From Phocaeicola sp. (GTDB lineage Bacteria; Bacteroidota; Bacteroidia; Bacteroidales; Bacteroidaceae), in assembly GCA_020026225.1 (NCBI GenBank), contig JAHHQU010000026.1, positions 1 through 33,761 on the forward strand: 33,761 bases of DNA, read 5' to 3'. Below, piece after piece: positions 1 through 7,822 of this stretch. Made by a program: the position numbers and the translations under genes. Every line of letters begins with the position of its first letter. Position 1 is the stretch's first letter. The notes beneath the pieces were generated by a model, which worked only from the letters and a program-made list of their open reading frames with translations, had not been told where the DNA came from and did not search any database.

Positions 1-72
1 CTGCATGCTTACATACCACATCTCTCGCTGTCAAAACCAAACAACCCCAGATGATTTTATCATAATGGAAAA

Positions 73-104
73 CAAAGATACACTTTTTATTTGAAATATG
101 CAAA
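73..104 (-). promoter_or_regulatory. Outward promoter toward a gene left of the window
   Basis: On the minus strand TTTG (104-101) is followed after 20 bp by TATCTTTG (80-73), a full match to the Bacteroides -33/-7 consensus. Transcription would start near position 66 and run off the left edge. An ATG at 21-19 (minus) opens a frame that continues out of the window and gives a leader of about 45 nt, so the neighbouring gene probably begins there. It would be divergent from the lactonase gene. The gene itself cannot be identified from seven codons. Confidence 0.55.
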
Positions 105-163
105 AGCTTGGCGTTTTTTATGTATTTTTACAAAGCTAATTTATAAAAAAGAAAAATCTTATT

Positions 164-1321
164 ATGTGGAAAATAATGGCTGTCTTGCTCTTGAATATTT
201 TATTCTATGCATGCAGTGGAAATAATAAACGGGAGAGCAACATGGAACTTGTAGAAGCGGATTCTTTATTTTTATTGGTAGGAAGTTATGCTTCTTCACG
301 TGAAGAAGGTATTAAGTTGTTTGCTTTTGATGCGGCAAAAGGAAAAGAACGTTATGTGACTGGTTATATGGGAATAAACAATCCTTCTTATCTGGTTCCA
401 ACGGATGATGGCCGCCGGGTGTATGTGGTAGGAGAAAATGAAATCACAGATTCCTCAGCCAGTGTTTTAGAAGTGGATTATTCTTCTCAAAAAATTTCTT
501 TGATCAATACTGTTCCTACTCGTGGAACTGCACCTTGCTATATTGTGATAAGCCCAGATGGTGACTTCGTGTTGACTGCCAATTATCATGGTTCAAATAT
601 CTCAATTTTTCGCCTTGGCGTGAATGGTGAGTTGCTACCACCCAGAGTCATTGATTTTGTTGGCAATGGAATAGATAAAGAACGGCAGGAAAAATCCCAT
701 TTGCATTGCATCGGATTCACGCCCGACCGTAAATATATGTTGTCAGTTGACTTGGGAACAGATTGTATTCATACGTTTTCTATCAATCGGCAAAACAAGG
801 ACAAGTCGGTTCCTTTTTTGAATGAGGATATTTCGCATGACTTCTTTTTACCCTCAGGCAGTGGTCCCCGCCATATCTGCTTTTCGCCTAATAAACGTTT
901 CGGGTATCTGATTACAGAATTGTCAGGTGAGGTGATAGTCTTGGAGTATACGGGGAAAAATGCAAAAATCGTTCAAACGATTCAAGCTGATAGCTTGAAT
1001 GCCCGAGGAAGTGCTGACATCCATTTGTCGCCTGATGGAAAATTCCTTTATGCATCCAACCGGTTGCAGGGTGATGGCATTGCCATATTCAAGGTAAATC
1101 AGGAGAACGGAACGTTGGAACAAATCGGATATCAGTATACCGAAGTGCATCCACGTAATTTCGTGATTTCTCCCGATGGTAGTTTCTTGTTGCTGGTTTG
1201 TAGAGATTCTGATGCAGTGCAAGTGTTTCGTCGAGACAAGGAGGCGGGATTTCTGACCAATACAGGCCATAAGATAGCAATGTCTAAACCTACCTGTTTA
1301 AAATTTATAGTAAGGAAATGA
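164..1321 (+). CDS. Lactonase family lipoprotein (YbhE/PF10282 beta-propeller)
   Basis: This 385-residue protein has a signal peptide ending in FYAC, with Cys17 followed by Ser-Gly-Asn-Asn. It is therefore probably a lipoprotein displayed in the periplasm or outer membrane. The rest consists of repeated blades with SPDG-type turns (for example GTAPCYIVISPDG, HLHCIGFTPDR, GPRHICFSPN, ADIHLSPDG, HPRNFVISPDG), the pattern of the seven-bladed propeller family that includes 6-phosphogluconolactonase Pgl/YbhE. Family membership is clear. The substrate is not: an exported 6-phosphogluconolactonase would not meet its cytoplasmic substrate, so another lactone or a binding role is possible. The gene stands alone, 150 nt before nagA, and no consensus promoter was found in front of it. 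It contains a perfect 18-bp palindrome at 291-308. Confidence 0.85.
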   Translation: MWKIMAVLLLNILFYACSGNNKRESNMELVEADSLFLLVGSYASSREEGIKLFAFDAAKGKERYVTGYMGINNPSYLVPTDDGRRVYVVGENEITDSSASVLEVDYSSQKISLINTVPTRGTAPCYIVISPDGDFVLTANYHGSNISIFRLGVNGELLPPRVIDFVGNGIDKERQEKSHLHCIGFTPDRKYMLSVDLGTDCIHTFSINRQNKDKSVPFLNEDISHDFFLPSGSGPRHICFSPNKRFGYLITELSGEVIVLEYTGKNAKIVQTIQADSLNARGSADIHLSPDGKFLYASNRLQGDGIAIFKVNQENGTLEQIGYQYTEVHPRNFVISPDGSFLLLVCRDSDAVQVFRRDKEAGFLTNTGHKIAMSKPTCLKFIVRK

Positions 1322-1412
1322 GTAGAATAGCTCTTTTCAGGCTTCAAGCTGTCTGTGAATCCGTAAAAATACTAAACTAAATGGGGTGAAAAAAAGGGAC
1401 TTTAAAGTATAT

Positions 1413-1437
1413 TTTGTGGTATTATTGAGTAACTTTG
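1413..1437 (+). promoter_or_regulatory. Probable promoter of the nagA pair
   Basis: TAACTTTG at 1430-1437 matches the Bacteroides -7 box and would give a leader of about 28 nt before the first NagA start. The nearest TTTG (1413-1416) is only 13 bp upstream, closer than the usual 19-21 bp. The -33 element is therefore weak or replaced by an activator. No clear operator repeat was seen. Confidence 0.5.
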
Positions 1438-1471
1438 CATACATAAAGAAATAATTAAACAACTATTTATC

Positions 1472-2638
1472 ATGTTAACCCAAATTATCAACGCACGTAT
1501 TTTAACTCCTCAGGGTTGGTTAAAAGACGGGTCTGTTCTCATCAGAGACAATAAAATCTTAGAAGTTACTAACTGTGATTTAGCTGTTGTAGGTGCCAAG
1601 TTGATTGACGCAAAAGGTATGTACATCGTGCCGGGTGGTGTAGAAATTCACTGTCATGGTGGTGGCGGACGTGATTTTATGGAAGGTTCAGAAGATGCTT
1701 TCCGTGCAGCTGCTAAAGCTCACATGCAACATGGTACTACCAGTATATTCCCGACATTGTCTTCTTCTACAATGCCAATGATTCGTGCTGCTGTAGCTAC
1801 TACTGAAAAGTTGATGGCTGAACCTAACAGCCCAATCATGGGTCTTCACTTGGAAGGTCACTATTTCAACTTGAAGATGGCAGGTGGTCAGATGCCTGAA
1901 AATATTAAGAATCCTGATCCAGAAGAATACATTCCATTGTTGGAAGAAACAAATTGTATTAAACGTTGGGATGCAGCTCCAGAACTTCCAGGTGCTATGC
2001 AGTTTGCTAAATACATTACTTCAAAAGGTGTATTGGCTTCAGCAGGTCACACTCAGGCTGAATATGAAGATATTTATACAGGTTATTATGCTGGCTTCAA
2101 ACATGCCACTCACTTCTATAATGCGATGCCGGGCTTCCACAAACGTCGTGAATACAAGTATGAAGGAACAGTAGAAAGTATCTACTTGATGGATGACATG
2201 ACTGTAGAAGTAGTTGCTGATGGTATCCATGTGCCTCCTACAATTCTTCGTTTGGTTTATAAGATCAAGGGTGTAGAAAAGACAGCTTTGATTACCGATG
2301 CTTTGGCTTGTGCTGCGAGCGATAGTCAGGAAGCATTTGACCCACGTGTTATCATCGAAGATGGCGTATGTAAGTTGGCTGACCGTTCTGCTTTGGCTGG
2401 TAGTATTGCTACTATGGACCGCTTGATTCGCACAATGACTCAGAAGGCTGAAATTCCTTTGGAAGATACCATTCGTATGTGTTCTGAAACTCCTTCTCGT
2501 ATCATGGGTATTTATGACCGTAAGGGTTCATTGGAAAAAGGTAAGGATGCCGATATCATCGCATTGGACAACGACTTGAATGTTCGTGCCGTATGGTCAA
2601 TGGGTGAATTGGTAGAAGGTACCAATAAATTGTTTTAA
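1472..2638 (+). CDS. nagA: N-acetylglucosamine-6-phosphate deacetylase
   Basis: NagA removes the acetyl group from GlcNAc-6-phosphate in the cytoplasm, feeding amino-sugar breakdown and peptidoglycan recycling. The 388-residue length is normal for the amidohydrolase family. All expected functional residues are visible: HxH at His60/His62 (IHCHG), metal ligand Glu128 in LHLEG, His193 in SAGHT, His214 in HATHFYNAM, and the catalytic Asp276 in ITDA. The usual Pro after LEG is His130 here, next to a metal ligand. A -7 box TAACTTTG lies about 35 nt upstream. A close paralogue follows after 23 nt, so the two are almost certainly cotranscribed. There is no nagB or transporter in the window. Confidence 0.93.
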   Translation: MLTQIINARILTPQGWLKDGSVLIRDNKILEVTNCDLAVVGAKLIDAKGMYIVPGGVEIHCHGGGGRDFMEGSEDAFRAAAKAHMQHGTTSIFPTLSSSTMPMIRAAVATTEKLMAEPNSPIMGLHLEGHYFNLKMAGGQMPENIKNPDPEEYIPLLEETNCIKRWDAAPELPGAMQFAKYITSKGVLASAGHTQAEYEDIYTGYYAGFKHATHFYNAMPGFHKRREYKYEGTVESIYLMDDMTVEVVADGIHVPPTILRLVYKIKGVEKTALITDALACAASDSQEAFDPRVIIEDGVCKLADRSALAGSIATMDRLIRTMTQKAEIPLEDTIRMCSETPSRIMGIYDRKGSLEKGKDADIIALDNDLNVRAVWSMGELVEGTNKLF

Positions 2639-2661
2639 TTAACCGGCAAAAACAAAAAGAT

Positions 2662-3825
2662 ATGTTGACTCAATTGATAAATGGTAAGATTCTTACCCCA
2701 CAAGGATGGTTGAAGGATGGCTCAGTTCTAATCAGTGATGGAAAAATTCTTGAAGTTAACAATAGTGACTTGGCTGTCATCGGTGCCACTGTTATTGATG
2801 TAAAAGGAATGACAATAGTTCCTGGATATGTAGCCATGCATGTCTATGGTGCGTTTGGTCGTGAATATACGGAAGCTTCAGAAGAAGCATTTGAGATTGT
2901 AACCAATGAACACTTGAAACATGGTGCAACTTCCATTCTTCCTACTATCTATTCTTCTACTTTTGAGAATATTTATAAGGCGGTGTCTGTATGTGAAAAA
3001 ATGATGCCGAAAAGTTCAATTATTCAGGGCTTGCATCTCGAAGGTCCGTATCTGAATCCAAGAATGGCGGGTGCTCATTGGAAGGATGTATTGAAAGATC
3101 CTGATGTGGAAGAATATGTTCCTTTGTTGGAAAGTACAGATTGCATCAAGCGTTGGGATATAAGTCCAGAGCTTCCTGGAGCATTGGGTTTTGCTGATTA
3201 TACCTCAAAAAGAGGTATATTGACCGCCTTGAGCCATACAGAGGCTGAATATGAAGAAATCAAGGCTGCGTATGCTGCAGGATTTACACATGCTGCCAAT
3301 TTTTATAATGCGATGCCGGGTTTCCACAAACGTCGTGAGTACAAGTATGAAGGCACAGTGGAAAGTGTTTACCTGACTGACGGTATGTCCGTAGAAGTGA
3401 TTGCCGATGGTCATCATTTGCCAGCTACTATCTTGAAACTGGTTTATAAGTTGAAAGGAGTAGAAAAGACAGCTTTGGTAACCAGTGCGGTTAAATATAC
3501 GGATTGTCCGTATGAAATTAAGGATGAACGTTTCGTTGTAGAGGATGGCGTATGTAAGCTGGCTGATCGTTCTTCTTTGGCCGGTAGTTTGGCTACTATG
3601 GACAAATTGGTTCAAAATGTGGTTAAGAAGGCTGGTATTCCATTGGAAGATGCTGTACGTATGGCATCAGAAACTCCGGCTCGTCTGTTGAAGATTGACG
3701 ACCGTAAGGGTTCTTTGAGCAAGGGCAAGGATGCGGATATTGTTGTTCTTGATAGAGACTTGAATGTTCGTTGTGTATTTGCCAACGGTAAAGTCGTGGA
3801 TGGAACGAATACCTTGATTCATTAA
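2662..3825 (+). CDS. NagA-like protein, predicted catalytically dead paralogue
   Basis: This 387-residue protein aligns with the preceding NagA almost without gaps and is clearly a tandem duplicate. Residues needed for chemistry have changed. The HxH motif is His60-x-Tyr62, the metal ligand His214 of the first copy is Asn213 (HAANFYNAM), and the catalytic Asp276 is Ser275 (VTSAV). Glu127 and His192 remain. The glycine-rich loop GGGG after HxH is also degraded to GAFG. The frame is intact and long conserved blocks persist, including 22 identical residues (214-235), so it looks maintained rather than decaying. Automatic pipelines would call it nagA. A regulatory, sugar-phosphate-binding or subunit role is more plausible, but that is inference. 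Confidence 0.85.
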   Translation: MLTQLINGKILTPQGWLKDGSVLISDGKILEVNNSDLAVIGATVIDVKGMTIVPGYVAMHVYGAFGREYTEASEEAFEIVTNEHLKHGATSILPTIYSSTFENIYKAVSVCEKMMPKSSIIQGLHLEGPYLNPRMAGAHWKDVLKDPDVEEYVPLLESTDCIKRWDISPELPGALGFADYTSKRGILTALSHTEAEYEEIKAAYAAGFTHAANFYNAMPGFHKRREYKYEGTVESVYLTDGMSVEVIADGHHLPATILKLVYKLKGVEKTALVTSAVKYTDCPYEIKDERFVVEDGVCKLADRSSLAGSLATMDKLVQNVVKKAGIPLEDAVRMASETPARLLKIDDRKGSLSKGKDADIVVLDRDLNVRCVFANGKVVDGTNTLIH

Positions 3826-3888
3826 AAGGAAGAGTATGCATTTCAAGTCATCTTGAGATAGACTTGAGAACATAACTCTTTTTGATAT

Positions 3889-3956
3889 AACGGACGATGG
3901 CTGATTTCAAGCAGTTTGCCTTAATAGGTGAGCATTGGAATCAGCCATCTGTCGTT
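3889..3956. repeat. Imperfect inverted repeat, 20-nt arms
   Basis: Arms 3889-3908 and 3937-3956 pair over AACG and an 11-bp core (GATGGCTGATT) with a 3-nt internal mismatch and a 28-nt spacer. No T-run follows on either strand, so it is not a typical terminator. It sits in the 284-nt gap between the convergent nagA pair and the sulfotransferase, which otherwise holds only the terminator at 4040-4088. Confidence 0.5.
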
Positions 3957-4039
3957 AAGGGGGTGAGCCAAGAAAAATCGGTAAGGCCAATGTCTCATTC
4001 AAGTTTTATATAGAATGTCCGTTTCACCGAATACATAGA

Positions 4040-4088
4040 TACAAGAAGTCTTGTCAGATTCCTTTTGGGAACGACAGGACTTCTTGTA
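4040..4088. terminator. Bidirectional terminator between nagA pair and sulfotransferase
   Basis: Arms 4040-4055 and 4073-4088 form a 16-bp stem with one G:T pair, with a further small TTCC/GGAA stem inside the loop. It lies 22 nt beyond the sulfotransferase stop and serves convergent units. There is no strong T-run on either side. Confidence 0.7.
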
Positions 4089-4109
4089 TATTGAAAATAA
4101 AGGTCTTTA

Positions 4110-5216
4110 TTAGAGTTTATATCCCCACTGGTCGAGGGCAAATGACCAGTTCTTTTCAACCAATTCTATGGTTTCTGGTTTGTACTGGTATTTGTTCTTC
4201 TTGTATCCTTTCTTCTTGTTGACATACGCTTCAATGTCTGCACGGGCTTCTTCAAATCCTGGGATAGAAAGCTTCTGATAGATTTCTTGGGTCATATCAA
4301 ATGCATTCTTTTCATAATCCTCGAATTTTACTTCTACTAAGTTGCCTTCAGGAATGAAGTGTTTGTCGGCCTCATACTTATGGTACAATTTAGCATAGAT
4401 AGACAAGATATTCTCTTGCAGCTGTTCGTTGCTGATATCTTGCAGTTTCAACGGTTGTATAGTGTTGGTGAAGAAGCTGCGAGTTGATTCGAATACAGTA
4501 TATGGATTACGCATCAAGTAAATGAACTTGGCATTCGGGAACATTTTTACAAGTTCCTTTACACGACCTGTATGCGGTGGGTTCTTGCTCAAGAACTGAG
4601 TGCCGTGAGTGTTCCACAGAGAAATCTTGATTAATTTGGTGAAAGTCTCTTCAAACACTTTCAGTTCTGCTTCACTGATGTCATCAAACAACAAATACTT
4701 GTCAGCGTATTCCTGCATGTATTGAGGAAGGAACCAAAAGTTGTAATAGGTGAATGGCATCATGTTAGTAAGAGCGAACTCTTCTTCCTGAGGAAGGTCT
4801 ACAGCCAGTTCCATGTTGTCTGTCGGACGCTTGTCAGGCATCAGCCAGCTCATGTTTTTCTTGAAGAAAGGCTGTCCGAACATCATCAAATGAGGAAATA
4901 CAGTTTGATAAGTCGTATTGTATCCGAAATGTTTGTCGCATGAGAATACGTTATGCATAAAGGTCGTACCGCTGCGCCAGTGTCCTAAGATGAACACCGG
5001 ATCATGTTCCAAAGGCTTGTTGGCCAAGAGCTTTTCGTAGCGTCTGTCTTGCAATGGCTTCATGGTAGATAGCAATCTGCATACAGCTTTAGTAAGACGA
5101 TATTTGCCTTTATAGTCAGGATCGATGGTACGGTTGGCTGTTACCTCCTTGAAGGTTTTCCAATCGGCACCTACCAAAGTGTTGATAGGAAGTTTGCTGA
5201 ATTCGAGTAATCCCAT
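4110..5216 (-). CDS. PAPS-dependent sulfotransferase (Sulfotransfer_3-like)
   Basis: The enzyme transfers the sulfonate group from 3'-phosphoadenylyl sulfate (PAPS) to an acceptor, releasing PAP. In the 368-residue protein the 5'-phosphosulfate loop is GHWRSGTT at 78-85. The 3'-phosphate-binding segment is RNPYTVFES at 236-244. A conserved acidic patch PQEEEF (142-147) and SKNPPHTGR (210-218) match the family. It has no signal peptide, so it is cytosolic. It ends an operon that makes PAPS and destroys PAP, which strongly supports the assignment. Placement matches the B. thetaiotaomicron sterol sulfotransferase BT_0416 (recalled, not searched), so a steroid or cholesterol acceptor is a reasonable guess. 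Lipid or glycan acceptors cannot be excluded. A hairpin separates it from cysN (137-nt gap). Confidence 0.88.
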   Translation of the reverse strand: MGLLEFSKLPINTLVGADWKTFKEVTANRTIDPDYKGKYRLTKAVCRLLSTMKPLQDRRYEKLLANKPLEHDPVFILGHWRSGTTFMHNVFSCDKHFGYNTTYQTVFPHLMMFGQPFFKKNMSWLMPDKRPTDNMELAVDLPQEEEFALTNMMPFTYYNFWFLPQYMQEYADKYLLFDDISEAELKVFEETFTKLIKISLWNTHGTQFLSKNPPHTGRVKELVKMFPNAKFIYLMRNPYTVFESTRSFFTNTIQPLKLQDISNEQLQENILSIYAKLYHKYEADKHFIPEGNLVEVKFEDYEKNAFDMTQEIYQKLSIPGFEEARADIEAYVNKKKGYKKNKYQYKPETIELVEKNWSFALDQWGYKL

Positions 5217-5315
5217 AATAAATAGTTAGTATTTAATGTTCTACCTTGTACGGTACTTTTACAAGTCGGACATGGATGGAACGGAGTTTTAATGTGATTC
5301 GAGAAACGAAAGGAT

Positions 5316-5345
5316 TGTCGGCAGGAGTTGGTTCTCATGCCGACA
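5316..5345 (-). terminator. Intercistronic hairpin between cysN and the sulfotransferase
   Basis: Eight-bp perfect arms (5316-5323 and 5338-5345) lie 8 nt after the cysN stop. On the minus strand they are followed by a moderately T-rich stretch, ATCCTTTCGTTTC. This could be a partial terminator or an RNA-processing/stability hairpin that lowers sulfotransferase expression relative to the activation genes. No consensus promoter was found between it and the sulfotransferase start. Confidence 0.5.
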
Positions 5346-5353
5346 GAACCTTT

Positions 5354-6856
5354 TTACTTTTTGATATCGATACCAATACCTTGGCGTGACAATTCTTGCA
5401 CTGCCAATTCTATTGCTTCGTAGTGTTCAGGAGCGATGCCTAATTTCGGTAAATCGAGTATAGGATTTGCTGCTACATTGTGCATGTCCTTATCTTCCAT
5501 ACGATTGATAATCATACCTACAGCACTGGTATTATTGGTAATAGGGTCAATCAAGATGAATGCACCTGTTGCCTTGTTTTCAGTGTAAGGGTCGAAGAAC
5601 AATTCTTTAGAAGAGGTAAGTACTACGTGTGCAATTTGATTTAACTGCATTGGTACATCTTCTTTCTGCAGACGTCCGTTTTCCACACTCAAGTGTTCCA
5701 TGGTGTTGATATCTACCTTGTAATCGATATGGTCGATACGAGTACGGCTGGTGTTGGTTGTTTGTTTAAGGAAGAAAGATTTTTCCAGATCCATTTTTTC
5801 TTCATCCATCCATACCAACATCGCTTCGAAGTTTCTGCCAATCATAGGAAGATGGTCTGGATGAACCAGCATATCACCACGGGAAACATCGATTTCATCT
5901 TCCAAAGTCAAAGTCACAGACATTGGAGGGAAGGCATAGTCCAGCTCTCCATCGTAGGTCACAATGCTCTTCACGCGTGATTCCTTCATGGATGGAAGGG
6001 CTACTACGCGGTCGCCTTTACGGATGACTCCTGAAGAGACCTTACCACAGAAGCCACGGAAGTCAAGGTTCGGACGAAGTACATATTGAACTGGATAACG
6101 GAAATCCTTCAAGTTGTGGTCATTATCAAATTTTACGGTTTCAAGGTATTCTAACAATGAAGTGCCGTGATACCATGGAGTGCGGTCTGATTTCTCTACC
6201 ACGTTGTCTCCATCAAGAGCCGACAGAGGGATGCATTGTACGTCAGGGATATTCAATGGGTCGATGAAAGCATGGTAGTTGCTTACAATTTTATCGAACA
6301 CTTCTTTAGAGAAGTCTACCAAGTCCATCTTGTTTACAGCCAAGATAACATGTTTGATACCCAATAGAGAAACCAAGTAGCTGTGACGGCGGGTCTGAGT
6401 GATAACACCGGTACGGGCATCCACCAAGATGATGGCCAGATTAGCCGTAGAGCCGCCTGTAATCATATTACGAGTATATTGTTCGTGTCCCGGAGTGTCC
6501 GCGATAATGAACTTACGGTTATTAGTAGAAAAATAGCGGTAAGCAACGTCGATGGTAATACCCTGTTCACGTTCAGCTTTCAGACCATCCAAAAGCAGGG
6601 CATAGTCAATGTGTTCACCGGCATTACCCATACGTTTGCTGTCGCGTTCCAATGCGTCCAACTGATCTTCATAAAGTTTCTTGCTGTCAAAAAGCAGGCG
6701 GCCGATTAATGTTGATTTACCATCATCTACTGAACCGGCTGTAAGGAAGCGGAGTAGGTCTTTCTTTTCATCCTTATCGAGGAATTCTTCGATAGACATG
6801 TTTCCACGAGCTTCGCCTTCCATAGGATTTCCTGATTTGTTTTTATCTAATTCCAT
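5354..6856 (-). CDS. cysN: Sulfate adenylyltransferase GTPase subunit 1
   Basis: CysN is the GTP-hydrolysing regulatory subunit of ATP sulfurylase. With CysD it makes adenylyl sulfate (APS) from ATP and sulfate. The 500-residue protein shows the GTPase motifs in order: G1 GSVDDGKS (41-48), the G2 segment GITID (99-103), G3 DTPGH (120-124) and G4 NKMD (175-178). EF-Tu-like beta-barrel domains follow. It stops without a C-terminal APS kinase domain, consistent with a separate cysC two genes upstream. It begins 23 nt after cysD and belongs to the same minus-strand operon. An N-terminal extension of about 30 polar residues precedes the GTPase fold. Confidence 0.96.
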   Translation of the reverse strand: MELDKNKSGNPMEGEARGNMSIEEFLDKDEKKDLLRFLTAGSVDDGKSTLIGRLLFDSKKLYEDQLDALERDSKRMGNAGEHIDYALLLDGLKAEREQGITIDVAYRYFSTNNRKFIIADTPGHEQYTRNMITGGSTANLAIILVDARTGVITQTRRHSYLVSLLGIKHVILAVNKMDLVDFSKEVFDKIVSNYHAFIDPLNIPDVQCIPLSALDGDNVVEKSDRTPWYHGTSLLEYLETVKFDNDHNLKDFRYPVQYVLRPNLDFRGFCGKVSSGVIRKGDRVVALPSMKESRVKSIVTYDGELDYAFPPMSVTLTLEDEIDVSRGDMLVHPDHLPMIGRNFEAMLVWMDEEKMDLEKSFFLKQTTNTSRTRIDHIDYKVDINTMEHLSVENGRLQKEDVPMQLNQIAHVVLTSSKELFFDPYTENKATGAFILIDPITNNTSAVGMIINRMEDKDMHNVAANPILDLPKLGIAPEHYEAIELAVQELSRQGIGIDIKK

Positions 6857-6879
6857 GTTTGAAAATGCTAAAGTTGAAT

Positions 6880-7791
6880 TTAAAAATATCCTTCACGTTT
6901 CTTCTGTTCCATACTAGCTTCCTGATCGAAGTCGATTACACGAGTCGTACGTTCACTCTTGGTGGTAGTCATCATTTCCTCTACAATCTTTTCGATGGTA
7001 TCTGCTTCACTTTCGATGGCACCGGTCAAAGGCCAGCATCCTAAGGTACGGAAGCGGATTTTTTTCATCTCGATTTTATCTTTCAGGTTTTTTGGAAGGC
7101 GGTCGTCATCGGGCATGATAAGCTGACCGTCAATATTCACAACCGGACGCTCTTTTGCAAAATATAAAGGAACGATAGGAATATTCTCCAAACGGATGTA
7201 TTGCCAGATATCTAATTCTGTCCAGTTGCTCAAAGGGAATACACGGATGCTTTCTCCCTTACGGATGCGTGCATTATAGATGTCCCATAATTCTGGACGC
7301 TGGTTTTTCGGGTCCCACTGGTGGAATTCGTTACGGAAAGAGTAGATACGTTCCTTTGCACGTGATTTTTCTTCATCACGACGTGCTCCACCAAAAGCAG
7401 CATCAAATTTATATTTGTCGAGTGCGTTTAATAAGGCTTGGGTCTTCATCAAGTCGGTGTGTACTTTACTGCCGTGTGTGAATGGGCCTACACCAGCCTT
7501 GAAAGCTTCCATGTTACTTTCTACTATCAGATTCCATCCGTGTTCTTTTGCGTATTTGTCACGGAATTCAATCATTTCTTTGAATTTCCATTTTGAGTCG
7601 ATGTGCATCAATGGAAACGGAACTTTGCCTGGTGCAAATGCTTTTTCAGCCAATCGGACCATAACGGATGAGTCCTTACCGATACTGTACAGCATAACCG
7701 GGTTCTCGAATTCAGCAGCCACTTCACGAATGATGTGGATAGACTCAGCTTCGAGTTCCTTCAAGTGGCTTAAGTTGTATTCTTCGTTCAT
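6880..7791 (-). CDS. cysD: Sulfate adenylyltransferase catalytic subunit 2
   Basis: CysD catalyses adenylation of sulfate to APS and pairs with CysN. At 303 residues it is full length. It has the PP-loop ATP pyrophosphatase motif SIGKDSS (36-42) and the signature GGARRDEEKSRAKER. It ends in the family's usual REGYF tail. It is the fourth gene of the operon, 31 nt after cysC and 23 nt before cysN. The subunit order cysD-cysN is the common one. Confidence 0.97.
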   Translation of the reverse strand: MNEEYNLSHLKELEAESIHIIREVAAEFENPVMLYSIGKDSSVMVRLAEKAFAPGKVPFPLMHIDSKWKFKEMIEFRDKYAKEHGWNLIVESNMEAFKAGVGPFTHGSKVHTDLMKTQALLNALDKYKFDAAFGGARRDEEKSRAKERIYSFRNEFHQWDPKNQRPELWDIYNARIRKGESIRVFPLSNWTELDIWQYIRLENIPIVPLYFAKERPVVNIDGQLIMPDDDRLPKNLKDKIEMKKIRFRTLGCWPLTGAIESEADTIEKIVEEMMTTTKSERTTRVIDFDQEASMEQKKREGYF

Positions 7792-7822
7792 AATTTGTTT
7801 ACTCCTTTTCTGGTTTAATATG

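Noticed and set aside
31..63. Ten-codon minus-strand frame downstream of the left-edge promoter, possible leader peptide
   Set aside because: Its ATG would be only about 3 nt from the predicted transcription start and nothing supports translation.
7358..7363. CACGTG cores elsewhere in the window as possible parS sites
   Set aside because: They have no flanking symmetry; only the site at 291-308 is palindromic beyond the core.
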